The position numbers and the translations under genes were made by a program. A stretch of 64,000 bases of DNA. Source: Candidatus Sodalis endolongispinus (lineage in GTDB: Bacteria; Pseudomonadota; Gammaproteobacteria; Enterobacterales; Enterobacteriaceae). Of the stretch, positions 35,601-53,223 are shown piece after piece. The notes under the pieces are model-generated. The model was not told the origin of the DNA and ran no database searches. It saw only the letters and a program-made list of their open reading frames with translations. Where the stretch lies: NCBI RefSeq assembly GCF_018777395.1, contig NZ_JAFJYC010000001.1, forward strand, positions 1,550,001 through 1,614,000. Reading direction: 5' to 3'. The stretch's first letter is position 1. Each line of letters begins with the position of its first letter.

Positions 35601-38600
35601 TCAGTCGTCGTTGCCGCCCAGACCCGCGTTAAGCAGTTCAGCCAGGTTGGCGGAAGCTTCATCGGCGGTAATCTGCGGCGCGGCCGGCGCTTCGCCCTGC
35701 TGACGATGGCGGGCGCGTTCCTGATGATAAGCGTAACCGGTACCGGCCGGGATTAACCGTCCAACGATGACGTTTTCCTTCAGTCCGCGCAGTTCATCGC
35801 GCTTCCCGGCCACGGCGGCTTCGGTCAGCACGCGCGTGGTTTCCTGGAACGACGCCGCGGAGATAAACGACTCCGTGGCCAGCGAGGCTTTGGTGATACC
35901 CAGCAGATCGCGCATGTAAGTCATTTCTACCTTGCCGTCGATTTCCAGCTGACGGTTGGCTATCTTGATGCACGAGTATTCCGCCTGTTCGCCTTCCAGG
36001 AACTCCGAGCTGCCACTGCTGGCGATCGTTGCTTTACGCAACATCTGACGAACGATAACTTCGATGTGTTTATCGTTAATCTTCACGCCCTGCAGACGGT
36101 AGACGTCCTGGACTTCGTTGACGATGTAGCGGGTCACCGCATGGACGCCACGCAGACGCAGGATATCGTGCGGCGATTCCGGGCCATCGGAAATCACATC
36201 ACCGCGCTCGACGCGTTCACCTTCAAATACGTTGAGCTGACGCCATTTCGGGATCATCTCTTCGTAAGCTTCGCTGCCGTCTATCGGCGAGATAACCAGG
36301 CGACGTTTGCCTTTGGTTTCTTTCCCGAAGGAAACGATGCCGCTGATCTCGGCCAGAATCGCCGGCTCTTTCGGGCGACGGGCTTCAAACAGATCGGCGA
36401 CGCGCGGCAGACCACCGGTAATATCCTTGGTCCCGCTGGTTTCCTGCGGCAGACGCGCCAGCGTATCACCGCCGGTGATTTTAGCGCCGTCTTCCAGCTG
36501 CACGATCGTTTTACCCGGCAGGAAATACTGCGCCGGCATGTCGGTCCCCGGCAGCAGCACATCATTACCGTTAGCATCAACAATACGCAGCGCCGGACGC
36601 AGATCTTTACCACCACCGGTACGCTCTGCAGTGTCCAGTACCACGATAGAGGACAAACCGGTCAGTTCGTCGGTCTGGCGGGTAATGGTCTGGCCGTCGA
36701 TCATATCGGTGAAGCGGACGAAACCGTCGACTTCGGTGATAACCGGCATAGTATGCGGATCCCAATTGGCAACGGTTTCGCCGCCCATGATTTCCGCGCC
36801 GTCGCCTTTGGCCATCACGGCGCCGTAAGGCACCTTATAGCTTTCTTTGGTACGGCCGAATTCGTCAATCAGCTTCAGCTCGCTGTTACGCGAGGTGATC
36901 ACCAGCTTGCCGCTGCCGTTCACTACGAACTTAGCGTTGTTGCTAAGACGGATAGTCCCTTTGTTTTTCACCTGAATGCTGGATTCCGCCGCGGCACGGG
37001 ACGCTGCCCCGCCGATGTGGAATGTACGCATGGTCAGCTGGGTGCCGGGTTCACCGATAGACTGCGCGGCAATAACGCCGATGGCTTCGCCCTTGTTCAC
37101 CAGATGCCCACGCGCCAGATCACGGCCGTAGCAGTTGGCGCACACGCCGAAATCGGTGTCGCAGGTCACGACCGAACGCACCTTGACGCTGTCGACGGAA
37201 TTTTCTTCCAACACGTCACACCATTGCTCGTTCAGCAGGGTATTACGCTCGACCAGAATATCCGCGGTGCCAGGCTTCAGGACATCTTCCGCCGTGACGC
37301 GGCCCAAAACGCGCTCGCGCAGCGGCTCTTTGACATCGCCGCCTTCGATAACCGGCGTCATCACGATACCGGCGAAGGTGCCGCAGTCGTCCTCGGTCAC
37401 CACCAGATCCTGAGCCACGTCAACCAGACGACGGGTCAGGTAACCGGAGTTGGCGGTTTTCAGCGCGGTATCCGCCAGACCTTTACGTGCACCGTGGGTG
37501 GAGATGAAGTACTGGAGTACGTTCAGACCTTCACGGAAGTTGGCGGTAATCGGCGTCTCGATGATCGAGCCATCGGGCTTGGCCATCAGGCCACGCATAC
37601 CGGCCAGCTGACGAATCTGCGACGCCGAACCACGCGCGCCGGAGTCGGCCATCATAAAGATGCTGTTAAACGAGACTTGGCGCTCTTCTACGCCGTCACG
37701 GTTAATCACGGCCTCGGTGGACAGGTTGTCCATCATTGCTTTGGCGACGCGCTCGTTGGCCGCGGACCAAATATCGATAACCTTGTTATAACGCTCACCG
37801 GCGGTCACCAGACCTGACTGGAACTGCTCCTGGATCTCGGCAACTTCGGCTTCGGCTTCATCGATAATTTCGGCTTTCATCGCCGGGATGACCATATCGT
37901 CGACACCAACGGACGAGCCGGAGCGGGCGGCGTAGGCGAAACCGGTGTACATGATCTGGTCGGCGAAGATAACGGTCGGCTTCAGACCCAGCACGCGATA
38001 GCAGGTATTGAGAATCTTGGAGATAGCTTTTTTACCTAACGCCTGGTTCACCAGCGAGAACGGCAGCCCCTTCGGCACGATCATCCACAGGATAGCGCGG
38101 CCGACGGTAGTATCCACCAGGTGGGTGGTTTCCACCCACTCGCCGTTGTCGCGTTTCTCATGCTCGGTGATACGCACTTTGACGCGCGCATGCAGCTCGG
38201 CCACGCCGGCGCGGTAGATGCGTTCGGCTTCTCTCGGCCCGGTCAGCACCATGCCTTCGCCTTTGCCGTTGACGCGATCACGGGTCATATAATACAGACC
38301 CAGCACCACGTCCTGGGACGGCACGATAATGGGCTCGCCGTTGGCGGGCGACAGGATGTTGTTGGTCGACATCATCAGCGCGCGCGCTTCCAACTGGGCT
38401 TCCAGCGTCAGCGGCACGTGGACCGCCATCTGGTCGCCGTCGAAGTCGGCGTTGTACGCCGCACACACCAGCGGGTGCAGCTGAATGGCTTTACCTTCAA
38501 TCAGTACCGGCTCAAACGCCTGGATCCCCAGACGGTGCAGCGTCGGCGCACGGTTCAGCATGACCGGGTGCTCGCGGATCACCTCGTCGAGGATATCCCA

Positions 38601-39824
38601 CACCACGGCTTCTTCGCGCTCGACCATTTTCTTGGCCGACTTGATGGTGGTCGCCAAACCACGCAGCTCCAGCTTGCCGTAAATGAAAGGCTTGAACAGC
38701 TCCAGCGCCATTTTCTTCGGCAGACCGCACTGATGCAGACGCAGGTACGGACCCACGGTGATAACCGAACGACCGGAATAGTCGACACGTTTACCGAGCA
38801 GGTTCTGACGGAAGCGACCTTGCTTACCTTTGATCATGTCGGCCAGGGATTTCAGCGGACGCTTGTTGGAGCCGGTAATGGCACGGCCGCGACGGCCGTT
38901 ATCCAGCAGCGCATCGACCGCTTCTTGCAGCATACGCTTTTCGTTGCGCACGATGATGTCCGGCGCGGCCAGATCCAGCAGGCGCTTCAAGCGGTTGTTA
39001 CGGTTGATCACCCGGCGATACAGATCGTTCAGATCCGAGGTCGCAAAGCGGCCGCCGTCCAACGGAACCAGCGGACGCAGATCCGGCGGCAGTACCGGCA
39101 ACACGGTCAGGATCATCCATTCCGGCTTGTTGCCGGACTGCACAAAGGCTTCCAGCAGCTTGATGCGCTTGGTCAGCTTTTTACGCTTGGTTTCCGAGTT
39201 GGTTTCTTCCAGCTCTTCGCGCAGCTGCTCGCATTCCTGCTCCAAATCCATGTTTTTCAACAGGGCCTGGATCGCTTCGGCGCCCATCTTGGCGTCAAAT
39301 TCGTCACCGAACTCTTCCAGAGCGTCCAGATACTGCTCTTCGGTCAGGATCTGACGGCGCTCAAGGTTGGTCATGCCGCCTTCAACCACGACGTAGGATT
39401 CAAAATACAGCACGCGTTCGATATCACGCAGCGGCATATCCAACAGCAGACCGATACGGGACGGCAGCGATTTCAAAAACCAGATGTGGGCGGTGGGCGA
39501 AGCCAGCTCGATGTGGCCCATACGCTCACGGCGCACCTTGGTCTGGGTCACTTCGACGCCGCATTTCTCACAGATAACGCCGCGGTGTTTCAGACGCTTG
39601 TACTTACCGCACAGGCATTCGTAGTCTTTTACCGGCCCGAAAATACGGGCGCAGAACAGACCGTCGCGCTCCGGTTTAAAGGTGCGGTAGTTAATGGTTT
39701 CCGGCTTTTTCACTTCACCGAACGACCAGGAACGGATCATGTCTGGCGAGGCCAGCGCAATTTTGATCGCATCAAACTCTTCGGTCTTAGTTTGTGCTTT
39801 CAGAAACTTAAGTAAATCTTTCAC
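35601..39824 (-). CDS. rpoC: RNA polymerase beta' subunit
   Basis: RpoC forms the clamp, active site and DNA channel of RNA polymerase. The 1,407-residue protein matches the E. coli length and starts [18 protein letters not shown]. The catalytic magnesium motif is [16 protein letters not shown]. The N-terminal zinc ribbon cysteines ([20 protein letters not shown]) and the second zinc site ([14 protein letters not shown]) are present. It lies 90 bases after rpoB. The long open frames on the opposite strand are composition artefacts. Confidence 0.98.
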   Translation of the reverse strand: MKDLLKFLKAQTKTEEFDAIKIALASPDMIRSWSFGEVKKPETINYRTFKPERDGLFCARIFGPVKDYECLCGKYKRLKHRGVICEKCGVEVTQTKVRRERMGHIELASPTAHIWFLKSLPSRIGLLLDMPLRDIERVLYFESYVVVEGGMTNLERRQILTEEQYLDALEEFGDEFDAKMGAEAIQALLKNMDLEQECEQLREELEETNSETKRKKLTKRIKLLEAFVQSGNKPEWMILTVLPVLPPDLRPLVPLDGGRFATSDLNDLYRRVINRNNRLKRLLDLAAPDIIVRNEKRMLQEAVDALLDNGRRGRAITGSNKRPLKSLADMIKGKQGRFRQNLLGKRVDYSGRSVITVGPYLRLHQCGLPKKMALELFKPFIYGKLELRGLATTIKSAKKMVEREEAVVWDILDEVIREHPVMLNRAPTLHRLGIQAFEPVLIEGKAIQLHPLVCAAYNADFDGDQMAVHVPLTLEAQLEARALMMSTNNILSPANGEPIIVPSQDVVLGLYYMTRDRVNGKGEGMVLTGPREAERIYRAGVAELHARVKVRITEHEKRDNGEWVETTHLVDTTVGRAILWMIVPKGLPFSLVNQALGKKAISKILNTCYRVLGLKPTVIFADQIMYTGFAYAARSGSSVGVDDMVIPAMKAEIIDEAEAEVAEIQEQFQSGLVTAGERYNKVIDIWSAANERVAKAMMDNLSTEAVINRDGVEERQVSFNSIFMMADSGARGSASQIRQLAGMRGLMAKPDGSIIETPITANFREGLNVLQYFISTHGARKGLADTALKTANSGYLTRRLVDVAQDLVVTEDDCGTFAGIVMTPVIEGGDVKEPLRERVLGRVTAEDVLKPGTADILVERNTLLNEQWCDVLEENSVDSVKVRSVVTCDTDFGVCANCYGRDLARGHLVNKGEAIGVIAAQSIGEPGTQLTMRTFHIGGAASRAAAESSIQVKNKGTIRLSNNAKFVVNGSGKLVITSRNSELKLIDEFGRTKESYKVPYGAVMAKGDGAEIMGGETVANWDPHTMPVITEVDGFVRFTDMIDGQTITRQTDELTGLSSIVVLDTAERTGGGKDLRPALRIVDANGNDVLLPGTDMPAQYFLPGKTIVQLEDGAKITGGDTLARLPQETSGTKDITGGLPRVADLFEARRPKEPAILAEISGIVSFGKETKGKRRLVISPIDGSEAYEEMIPKWRQLNVFEGERVERGDVISDGPESPHDILRLRGVHAVTRYIVNEVQDVYRLQGVKINDKHIEVIVRQMLRKATIASSGSSEFLEGEQAEYSCIKIANRQLEIDGKVEMTYMRDLLGITKASLATESFISAASFQETTRVLTEAAVAGKRDELRGLKENVIVGRLIPAGTGYAYHQERARHRQQGEAPAAPQITADEASANLAELLNAGLGGNDD

Positions 39825-39914
39825 GGCTTGGCTCCTGTCGGAGTTGGATCTGTTAGGCGCCTGAAACGCTCAGGCGCCATTATTACCAGTGCGAATCGCA
39901 CCCGGGCGGAAAAA

Positions 39915-43943
<4,029 letters not shown>

Positions 43944-44269
43944 AGGGTTCCTCAGCTAGCTGACAAGTCGACCCACTCTGTCCGCCCTACTAGGACAGTA
44001 CATGCAACGCCATTTATTACGATCGGAGAATCGATATCCTCTCCGCAATACTTGTTTCTATCACTCTTAAATCATTTCGCTGCACTTTGCTGAACCAGGG
44101 ATGCTCGGCAGGCGATGCAGTATATTAAGGCGTCGATAGAAATAAATATTAAGGTTAATCAGTAGCTAAACGGTGTTAAACGCCACTGATACCCTACAGC
44201 GCAAAAAGGCTGGTGACCAAAAAGCCACCAGCCATCAGCCTAATTCAGGCTGCAACCTGGAAGGTTAAC
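43944..44269 (-). other. rplL-rpoB intergenic region
   Basis: No gene lies in this 326-base gap. In E. coli it holds an attenuator and an RNase III site that set the ribosomal protein to polymerase ratio; the attenuator is clear here at 44203-44233. Confidence 0.75.
44203..44233 (-). terminator. rplL-rpoB attenuator
   Basis: On the minus strand GGCTGGTG and CACCAGCC form an eight-pair stem with a T-rich loop, followed by TTTTTGCGC, 37 bases after rplL. It corresponds closely to the partial terminator that allows only part of the transcripts into rpoBC. Confidence 0.9.
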
Positions 44270-44635
44270 TTATTTAACCTCAACAGAAGCACCCGCTTCT
44301 TCCAGGGCTTTCTTCAGTGTTTCCGCGTCATCTTTGCTCACGCCTTCTTTCAGGGTGGCAGGTGCGGATTCAACCAGACCTTTGGCTTCTTTCAGGCCCA
44401 GACCGGTAGCGCCGCGCACGGCTTTGATGACGGCAACTTTGTTCGCGCCAATTGCGCTCAGCACAACGTCAAACTCGGTTTTTTCTTCTACGGCTTCAGC
44501 CGGGCCTGCGGCAACGGCTACTACGGCAGCAGCGGAAACGCCGAATTTTTCTTCCATCATGGAGACCAGTTCAACCACGTCCATAACGGACATTTCGGCA
44601 ACTGCGTCCAGAATTTGTTCTTTAGTGATAGACAT
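44270..44635 (-). CDS. rplL: Ribosomal protein bL12 (L7/L12)
   Basis: L7/L12 forms the flexible stalk dimers that recruit translational GTPases. The 121-residue protein starts [20 protein letters not shown], has the Ala/Gly-rich hinge ([18 protein letters not shown]) and the C-terminal domain [20 protein letters not shown]. It is intact and follows rplJ after 66 bases. Confidence 0.97.
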   Translation of the reverse strand: MSITKEQILDAVAEMSVMDVVELVSMMEEKFGVSAAAVVAVAAGPAEAVEEKTEFDVVLSAIGANKVAVIKAVRGATGLGLKEAKGLVESAPATLKEGVSKDDAETLKKALEEAGASVEVK

Positions 44636-44701
44636 AACAAGTGTTCCTAAAATTCAGAAAGTGTTTATACGTTTGCAATTGCTTCAGAATAAAACCGGCG
44701 C

Positions 44702-45199
44702 TTACGCCGCTTCTTTCTGATCGCGCGGTGCGGCCAGCGTGCGAACCAGTTTGCCTGCAGAGGCTTCTTTCATGGCCGACATCAGGCGGGCGATTGCTTC
44801 TTCGTAAGTTGGCAGAGTGGCCAGGCGATCGATCTGCGACGCCGGGATAACTTCACCTTCAAAGGCTGCGGCTTTAACCTCAAATTTTGCATTGTCTTTG
44901 GCAAATGCCTTGAACAAACGAGCGGCTGCGCCCGGATGTTCGTGAGAAAATGCAATCAGGGTCGGACCGACAAACGTGTCTTTCAGGCACTCAAAAGGGG
45001 TGCCTTCAACGACGAGGCGCACCAGCGTGTTGCGAACAACGCGCATGTAAACACCGGCTTCACGACCTGCTTTACGCAGTTCAGTCATTTTATCTACCGT
45101 GACGCCGCGGGAATCCGCAACAACGGCAGACAGCGCGCCTTTGGCTACTTCGCTGACTTCAGCAACAATCGCTTGTTTGTCTTGAAGATTTAATGCCAT
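44702..45199 (-). CDS. rplJ: Ribosomal protein uL10
   Basis: L10 anchors the L12 stalk to 23S rRNA and represses its own operon by binding the leader. The 165-residue protein starts [20 protein letters not shown] and ends APRDQKEAA, the family length. The C-terminal L12-binding helix is present. It is intact. Confidence 0.97.
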   Translation of the reverse strand: MALNLQDKQAIVAEVSEVAKGALSAVVADSRGVTVDKMTELRKAGREAGVYMRVVRNTLVRLVVEGTPFECLKDTFVGPTLIAFSHEHPGAAARLFKAFAKDNAKFEVKAAAFEGEVIPASQIDRLATLPTYEEAIARLMSAMKEASAGKLVRTLAAPRDQKEAA

Positions 45200-45507
45200 T
45201 AGCTTGTGCTCCTGGATTTAGCCGGGGATACCCCCGGAACTCACTTCACATACCGTCACAGCGACGGTAAGCGTCGACATACGGTGAGCAGAATCCAGCA
45301 AACGAATATGTTATTCAGGCTCTGTCACCGTCTACGCAGGAAAATTAAGTGCTGTGACACACACCTGCGGTCTTGGACGGAGGCTTGGATAGGCCAAGCT
45401 CCAACCGAAAAAATCTGTTTGTTACGCCCGCGGTCAAAAGGAAACCGCCACGGCGAAACTTCGGGCGCTGTATTCTAGACAAAACCAACACCCGCGTAAA
45501 GCAATAA
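45200..45507 (-). promoter_or_regulatory. rplJL leader and promoter
   Basis: Bases 45472-45500 carry a promoter on the minus strand: TTTACG, 17-base spacer, TAGAAT, just after rplA. The roughly 270-base untranslated leader that follows corresponds to the E. coli L10-binding leader that mediates autogenous control. No coding gene is seen. Confidence 0.7.
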
Positions 45508-46665
<1,158 letters not shown>

Positions 46666-46718
46666 CTAGCGCCGGTGAAGGCTCCCCGTGAATAAGTGTT
46701 TACGCGCTCGAGGACGCA

Positions 46719-46758
46719 TAAAAACGAAAGGCGCGAGGTTTTAGATTAATTTCGCGCC
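46719..46758 (-). terminator. secE-nusG terminator
   Basis: On the minus strand GGCGCGA and TCGCGCC pair across a 15-base AT-rich loop and are followed by TTTCGTTTTT, 30 bases after nusG and before rplK. Confidence 0.75.
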
Positions 46759-46788
46759 TCGAGCAAGCAAAATTGTAGTAGGTGTGAC

Positions 46789-47334
46789 TCAGCCTTTCTC
46801 GACCTGACCGAAATCCAGCTCTACCGGTGTGGCGCGACCAAAGATCGAAACCGACACCTTCAGACGGCTTTTCTCGTAGTCCACCTCTTCCACCACGCCG
46901 TTGAAGTCGGCGAAGGGACCATCGCTGACGCGGACCAGCTCGCCCGGCTCGAAAAGGGTTTTCGGCCGTGGCTTGTCGCCGACCTGCTGCAGGCGGTTCA
47001 TAATAGCGTCGACTTCTTTGTCGCTGATTGGCGCAGGGCGATCCGAGGTGCCGCCAATGAAGCCCATGACACGCGGCACGCTGCGCACCAGATGCCAGCT
47101 GGCGTCGTTCATCACCATCTGCACCAGGACATAGCCCGGGAAGAACTTGCGCTCGCTTTTGCGACGCTGCCCGCCGCGAATTTCGACCACTTCTTCCGTT
47201 GGCACCATGACTTCGCCAAAAAGCTCTTCCATATCATGAAGTTTGATATGTTCGCGGAGGGACTGCGCTACGCGTCCCTCAAAACCGGAAAACGCCTGAA
47301 CGACGTACCAGCGTTTTTTTGGAGCTTCGGACAT
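46789..47334 (-). CDS. nusG: Transcription elongation/termination factor NusG
   Basis: NusG binds RNA polymerase and links it to Rho or ribosomal protein S10. The 181-residue protein has the NGN domain ([20 protein letters not shown]) and the C-terminal KOW motif ([20 protein letters not shown]). It is intact and starts one base after the secE stop. Confidence 0.97.
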   Translation of the reverse strand: MSEAPKKRWYVVQAFSGFEGRVAQSLREHIKLHDMEELFGEVMVPTEEVVEIRGGQRRKSERKFFPGYVLVQMVMNDASWHLVRSVPRVMGFIGGTSDRPAPISDKEVDAIMNRLQQVGDKPRPKTLFEPGELVRVSDGPFADFNGVVEEVDYEKSRLKVSVSIFGRATPVELDFGQVEKG

Positions 47335-47335
47335 C

Positions 47336-47719
47336 TTAGAACCTCAGGCCAGTAATAAACGATACCACACGGACCAGAATGCCATCCAGCCCCCACAGAA
47401 TCAGTGACATCACGGCGGTCACCGCGGCGACGATTAACGTGGTATGTAACGTTTCCTGGCGGGTCGGCCAAATCACTTTACGTACTTCGGTGCGCGCTTC
47501 ACGCGCAAACGCAACGGTGGACTTGCCTTTAGCTGTCATCATGGCCACACCGCCCGCGATAGCGATAACAAGCACGACAGCCAGCGCTCGCAGCAGTAAG
47601 TGGTGATCGCGGTAATAATAGTTACCGACAATAGCCACCACCAACAGAATCGCGACGAATAACCACTTAACCACTTCCAGGCCGCGCCCGCTTCCTTGAG
47701 CTTCGGTATTCGCACTCAT
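47336..47719 (-). CDS. secE: Preprotein translocase subunit SecE
   Basis: SecE clamps SecY in the SecYEG channel. The 127-residue protein has two N-terminal membrane segments (about 17-37 and 43-62), the conserved cytoplasmic amphipathic region [14 protein letters not shown] and a final membrane segment, as in E. coli. The start [20 protein letters not shown] is the family start. The 278 bases upstream hold its promoter and the tufB terminator. Confidence 0.96.
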   Translation of the reverse strand: MSANTEAQGSGRGLEVVKWLFVAILLVVAIVGNYYYRDHHLLLRALAVVLVIAIAGGVAMMTAKGKSTVAFAREARTEVRKVIWPTRQETLHTTLIVAAVTAVMSLILWGLDGILVRVVSFITGLRF

Positions 47720-47920
47720 AAAAAAAACCTGTCACATAGGATTCAGACAAACAACTTATCAGCCCCGCAAAGCGTGAGGCTACCAATCGAAGTACGCCCT
47801 GAATGAGCAACACTACCTCGAAGTTTTACGCCACAGAACAAGAGCCCATCTCACCAATGATTATGACTTAAAATCGCTGATGAGATAGGTTCTCTGTCAC
47901 AGCGTAGAAAAAGAGCGTAG

Positions 47921-47946
47921 AAAAAGGGCATCAAATGATGCCCTTT
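47921..47946 (-). terminator. tufB terminator
   Basis: On the minus strand AAAGGGCATC, a four-base loop and GATGCCCTTT are followed by further T residues, about 50 bases after the tufB stop. Confidence 0.92.
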
Positions 47947-47997
47947 AACCGCATGTCGCGTCAAATGGTTATTCGACAAATGTCGGCATTTACCGGC

Positions 47998-49218
<1,221 letters not shown>

Positions 49219-49291
49219 TCACCACATCAACCAGGCGAAATGCCTGCTGAATTTTTTTTCACAGAAAGTAAATCAGGAGGGAGACTAGAAG

Positions 49292-49367
49292 TGGTGCTGA
49301 TAGGCAGATTCTAACTGCTGGCCGCACCCTTAGCAATGGTGCGCTCTACCAACTGAGCTATATCAGC
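49292..49367 (-). tRNA. thrT: Degenerate tRNA-Thr gene (anticodon now GCT)
   Basis: The position and sequence are those of E. coli thrT (GGT anticodon), 76 bases with encoded CCA. Compared with that tRNA six bases differ: C31 to A (breaks the last anticodon-stem pair), G35 to C (anticodon GGT to GCT), A44 to C, T47 to C, G49 to A (mispairs with C65), and C56 to A, which destroys the universal TTC of the T loop and the G19-C56 contact. The acceptor stem and D arm are unchanged. A serine-type anticodon on a threonine tRNA body without C56 is most likely an inactive relic. Confidence 0.88.
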
Positions 49368-49371
49368 ACAT

Positions 49372-49446
<75 letters not shown>

Positions 49447-49626
49447 ATCTTGGAACTCGGCTACCTGATAATTCTGTAGATTGTAGAATGATGCCAGGAT
49501 CTCGGGCCGATGCTGCGCATCGTTGTCTCGCTATGCTCGACCCGAACCTTGGTCGAAGGTTCTCACCTTCCCCCTGCTGCGCCATGATGCTCTGCAACAG
49601 GGTGTGTATCGTGCTCGATACGAATT

Positions 49627-49711
<85 letters not shown>

Positions 49712-49720
49712 AGATTTTTT

Positions 49721-49796
<76 letters not shown>

Positions 49797-49810
49797 ATCA
49801 AGTGCTGCGC

Positions 49811-49839
49811 ATTCTAGGTAGAGCGGACGACCTATGCAA
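49811..49839 (-). promoter_or_regulatory. thrU-tufB operon promoter
   Basis: On the minus strand TTGCAT, a 17-base spacer and TAGAAT are followed by a GCGC discriminator, typical of stable RNA promoters under stringent control, 15 bases before tRNA-Thr. Confidence 0.85.
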
Positions 49840-50198
49840 CAAAAAATCGCGTAATTCTCACTTTCGCTCAGAAATTACCCAATTTCACAACGGCGCACGC
49901 AAAATTGGTTATTATTCATGCTCGAAGCAGTGGAATATCACGCTTTGGCCGGCATAGTAGCACTGTCGGCATGACGGGTACAGCCCCGGCCAAGCCGTGT
50001 TTGCCCCTCAATTATCGCACACCGGCGGCAGTAGGGGCGGCGGCGGCCGAGGATCGCACGTCAGGCTCACAATTCCTCATCCGCGGCTGAAAAAACACTC
50101 TACGCTGGGTACGAAGCTGTCTATACTATGCGGCTTGTTCTCTTTCCGGGTTAGCGTCCTGCGCCCTGAATAGACTGTGCAACGGGCTGGCTCACGTT
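49840..50198. other. thrU-coaA divergent intergenic region
   Basis: No gene is seen in these 359 bases. A TATACT hexamer near 50120 may be the -10 of coaA, but its -35 is unclear. Confidence 0.5.
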
Positions 50199-51149
50199 AT
50201 GATTAAAGCTGTGCAATCTCCCCATACGCCATACCTGCAATTCAGCCGCAAACAGTGGGCCGCGTTGCGTAATTCGGTACCGCTGACGCTCACCGAGGCG
50301 GAAATCGTCAAGCTCAAGGGGATTAATGAAGATCTTTCCCTGGAAGAAGTGGCGGAGATTCATCTGCCGCTATCGCGCCTGCTCAACTTTTATATTAGCT
50401 CCAATCTGCGCCGCCAGGCCGTGTTGGAACAATTTCTCGGCACAGATGGCCAGCGTATTCCCTATATCATCGGCATCGCCGGCAGTGTGGCGGTAGGCAA
50501 GAGCACCACGGCGCGCGTGCTGCAGGCGTTGCTGAGCCGCTGGCCCGAACACCGCACGGTAGAGCTGGTGACGACCGACGGTTTTTTGCATCCCAACTGC
50601 GTACTCAAGCAGCGGGATCTCATGAAGAAAAAAGGCTTCCCGGAGTCCTATGATATCCGCAGCTTGGTTAATTTCGTCTCAAAGGTAAAATCAGGCACGC
50701 CGCGCGTGACGGCGCCGGTCTATTCCCATTTGATTTACGATGTCGTGCCCGACGAACAAAAAGTTATTTCCCAACCGGACATTTTGATACTGGAAGGATT
50801 GAACGTGCTGCAAAGCGGCAGCGATTATAACCAAGATCCCCACCACGTGTTCGTCTCCGACTTTGTCGATTTTTCCATCTATGTCGATGCGCCTGAGACG
50901 CTACTGCAAAGCTGGTATATCAATCGTTTTCTGAAATTCCGGCAGGGCGCGTTTTCCGATCCTGACTCCTATTTTCACCATTATTCCCAGCTTTCCGAGC
51001 AAGAGGCGGTCGCTATTGCCAGTCAGCTGTGGAGCGAAATTAACGGCCTCAACCTGCAGCAAAACATTCTGCCTACCCGCGAGCGCGCAAGCCTTATCCT
51101 CGGCAAAAGCGCCAATCATGCGGTCGAGAGGGTCCGACTGCGCAAATAG
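50199..51149 (+). CDS. coaA: Pantothenate kinase
   Basis: CoaA phosphorylates pantothenate, the first and feedback-controlled step of coenzyme A synthesis. The 316 residues equal the E. coli length. Walker A is [12 protein letters not shown] near residue 95, and the TTDGFLHPN and [13 protein letters not shown] segments are present. The conserved HPNQ reads HPNC, a mild deviation. It is intact and convergent with birA as in E. coli. Confidence 0.96.
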   Translation: MIKAVQSPHTPYLQFSRKQWAALRNSVPLTLTEAEIVKLKGINEDLSLEEVAEIHLPLSRLLNFYISSNLRRQAVLEQFLGTDGQRIPYIIGIAGSVAVGKSTTARVLQALLSRWPEHRTVELVTTDGFLHPNCVLKQRDLMKKKGFPESYDIRSLVNFVSKVKSGTPRVTAPVYSHLIYDVVPDEQKVISQPDILILEGLNVLQSGSDYNQDPHHVFVSDFVDFSIYVDAPETLLQSWYINRFLKFRQGAFSDPDSYFHHYSQLSEQEAVAIASQLWSEINGLNLQQNILPTRERASLILGKSANHAVERVRLRK

Positions 51150-51553
51150 TGTTGTGCCGCCGCCGAGGCCGCTTCACCGCCATCCTCCTTTGGCGGCAAA
51201 AGCACGGTCGCCTGCGTGGGTCTGCACGTCGCCGCGGAACCCTTTCCGCGCCCGACGCGTTTTTGCACCTGCGCCGCCCTGTTTATTGGCGCAAGATGTC
51301 CCCCCGGGTATTATGATGCTCTTACCGTAAAGCCTCCGGTGCTTTTATGTCGCATCGTCGACCCGGTCCGCAGAGCAAAGAATGGCGCGCCATTAAGCAT
51401 CCGCGACACCGGTTAGCCGGCCTTTGCAGCCGATCGGCTGCGCCGGTACGCCCTTTAGCGCTACCGGCCGAATACCGGCGATAATGGCCACCTGTGCAGG
51501 CTTATACCTTATCTGTCCGATATCGGGCGGAATGCGTTTTTGAGGGAGAGTGG
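51150..51553. other. coaA-pepE intergenic region
   Basis: No gene, RNA or clear terminator is recognised in these 404 bases. Composition is GC-rich and the sequence may be eroded coding DNA. Confidence 0.5.
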
Positions 51554-52163
51554 ATGCAATTATTATTACTCAGTAACTCGACATGTCCCGGTAAACGCTA
51601 TCTGGAGCACGCCATCGGGCCGATCGGCGACCTGCTGCAGGGCAGTCGATGTCACGGGTATTCATAGGGTGTCAGACGCCGGTGCGGCCGTGGCGAATGC
51701 CGAGGCTATTATCATCGGCTGCGGCAACACCTTCCATTTGCTGAAACACTGTCGCGATCGTGGCCTGCTGCGCGTGGTCCACCGCCGAGTAGATGAAGGT
51801 GCCGCCTATATAGGCTGGAGCGCTGGGGCTAATCTGGCATGTCCTACGCTATGCACGACTAATGACATGCCGATTGTCGATCCGGGCGGTTTCGACGCAC
51901 TTAGGCTGATTAATTTCCAAATCAATCCGCATTATACTAATCAGTTGCCGGCGGGCCATCAGGGCGAAACCCGCCAACAGCGGCTGGATGAACTCTTGCG
52001 GGCACAGCCGGAAATGACGGTGGTGGGACTGCCGGAAGGCGATTGGTTAGCGGTGGCTGATGGCACGGTGACCCTTGCCGGCTCCTACGATGCGGCGCTT
52101 TATCGCGCCGACCTGCCCGAACCGGGGGTGCTGACGCCGGTAAGCACCGTCCCCTGGGGTTAA
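51554..52163 (+). pseudogene. pepE: Peptidase E (alpha-aspartyl dipeptidase), internal deletion
   Basis: PepE is a cytoplasmic serine peptidase of family S51 that hydrolyses Asp-X dipeptides. The start [20 protein letters not shown] matches the family after GGGAGAG. Near 51640 about 30 codons are missing and the frame changes; homology resumes at [16 protein letters not shown] and continues with the nucleophile block [20 protein letters not shown] and the histidine in INPHYTN. GGGNTF reads GCGNTF. The gene is not next to birA in E. coli, so it was brought here by rearrangement or has been lost from this site there. Confidence 0.9.
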
Positions 52164-52263
52164 ACACCCGCGCTTATCCCGGTGCCGGACCGAGGGCGGC
52201 ATTGCCGGCTATGGGCTCATGCATCGCTCTTGGCCGCCAACCTCGCCGATAAAAGCGTTGCGG

Positions 52264-53223
52264 CTATTGGCCGCGCAGCGATATCTCTCCGCCCAGATAG
52301 GCGTGGATTTCCCCTTCCTGCTCTAGCAATAAGGCTCCCTGCGCATCGATGCCACGCGCAATCCCTTTGATCTCCCGATCGCCAATAAGCAATTTCACCG
52401 GGCGGTCATAGAAGTTATCCAACGCCTGCCAGCGGGCGACAAACGGCGCGAACCCGTCACGCTCGAATTGCCGCAGCGCCTGACGCAGCGTGTCGGTCAG
52501 TTCGGCGGCCAGTGCGTTACGGTCGATGGCGATACCCGCTTCTTGCAAGTTGATCCATCCCTGGTCGATTTTACCCGCCGCGCCTTCGCGCATCGCCAAA
52601 TTAATGCCGGCGCCAATCACGATATGGGCGGCATCGCCGGCCTTACCGGAAATTTCCACCAGGATCCCGGCCAGCTTGCGATCGTTTAGATACAGATCGT
52701 TCGGCCACTTAACGCGGACCCCGTCTGCGCCGAGGCGTTGCAACACCTCCGCCATGACAATACCGACCATCAGACTGAGGCCGCCTGCCGCTTCGTGGCC
52801 TTGCTCAAGACGCCAATAGAGGGATAAATACAGGTTGTTACCAAACGGCGATATCCACTGCCGACCGCGCCGGCCACGCCCTTGCGCCTGATACTCCGCC
52901 ACGCAGGCGTCCCCCGGCTGCACGGTACCGATACGCTCGATCAAATATTGATTGGTGGAGTCAATCACCGGCAGCACCGCCAGCCGCCCCGCGGGTAAGC
53001 GCGCGCGGATCGCGCTTTCATCCAATAATTGCAGCGGTGCATACAAACGATAGCCCTTGCCGGGCACCGTAAACACATCCACGCCCCAGTCACGCACCGT
53101 TTGAATGTGTTTGTTGATGGCAGCGCGGCTCATTCCCAACGTCGCGCCAAATTGTTCGCCAGAATGGAACTCGCCATCGGCTAGTAAATTAATCAGCTTA
53201 AGCGGAATGGTTACGTCTTTCAT
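52264..53223 (-). CDS. birA: Biotin ligase / biotin operon repressor
   Basis: BirA biotinylates the AccB subunit of acetyl-CoA carboxylase and, with biotinyl-AMP, represses bio genes. The 319-residue protein has the N-terminal winged helix ([20 protein letters not shown]) and the catalytic [16 protein letters not shown] loop, followed by [19 protein letters not shown]. It is intact. Its ATG overlaps the murB stop (ATGA), so the two are translationally coupled. Confidence 0.96.
   Translation of the reverse strand: MKDVTIPLKLINLLADGEFHSGEQFGATLGMSRAAINKHIQTVRDWGVDVFTVPGKGYRLYAPLQLLDESAIRARLPAGRLAVLPVIDSTNQYLIERIGTVQPGDACVAEYQAQGRGRRGRQWISPFGNNLYLSLYWRLEQGHEAAGGLSLMVGIVMAEVLQRLGADGVRVKWPNDLYLNDRKLAGILVEISGKAGDAAHIVIGAGINLAMREGAAGKIDQGWINLQEAGIAIDRNALAAELTDTLRQALRQFERDGFAPFVARWQALDNFYDRPVKLLIGDREIKGIARGIDAQGALLLEQEGEIHAYLGGEISLRGQ

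Noticed and set aside
36066..39815. Long open frames on the plus strand opposite rpoC (583 and 564 codons)
   Set aside because: They lie wholly antisense to a highly conserved gene, have low-complexity His/Gln/Arg-rich translations and no family resemblance; they follow from rpoC codon usage.
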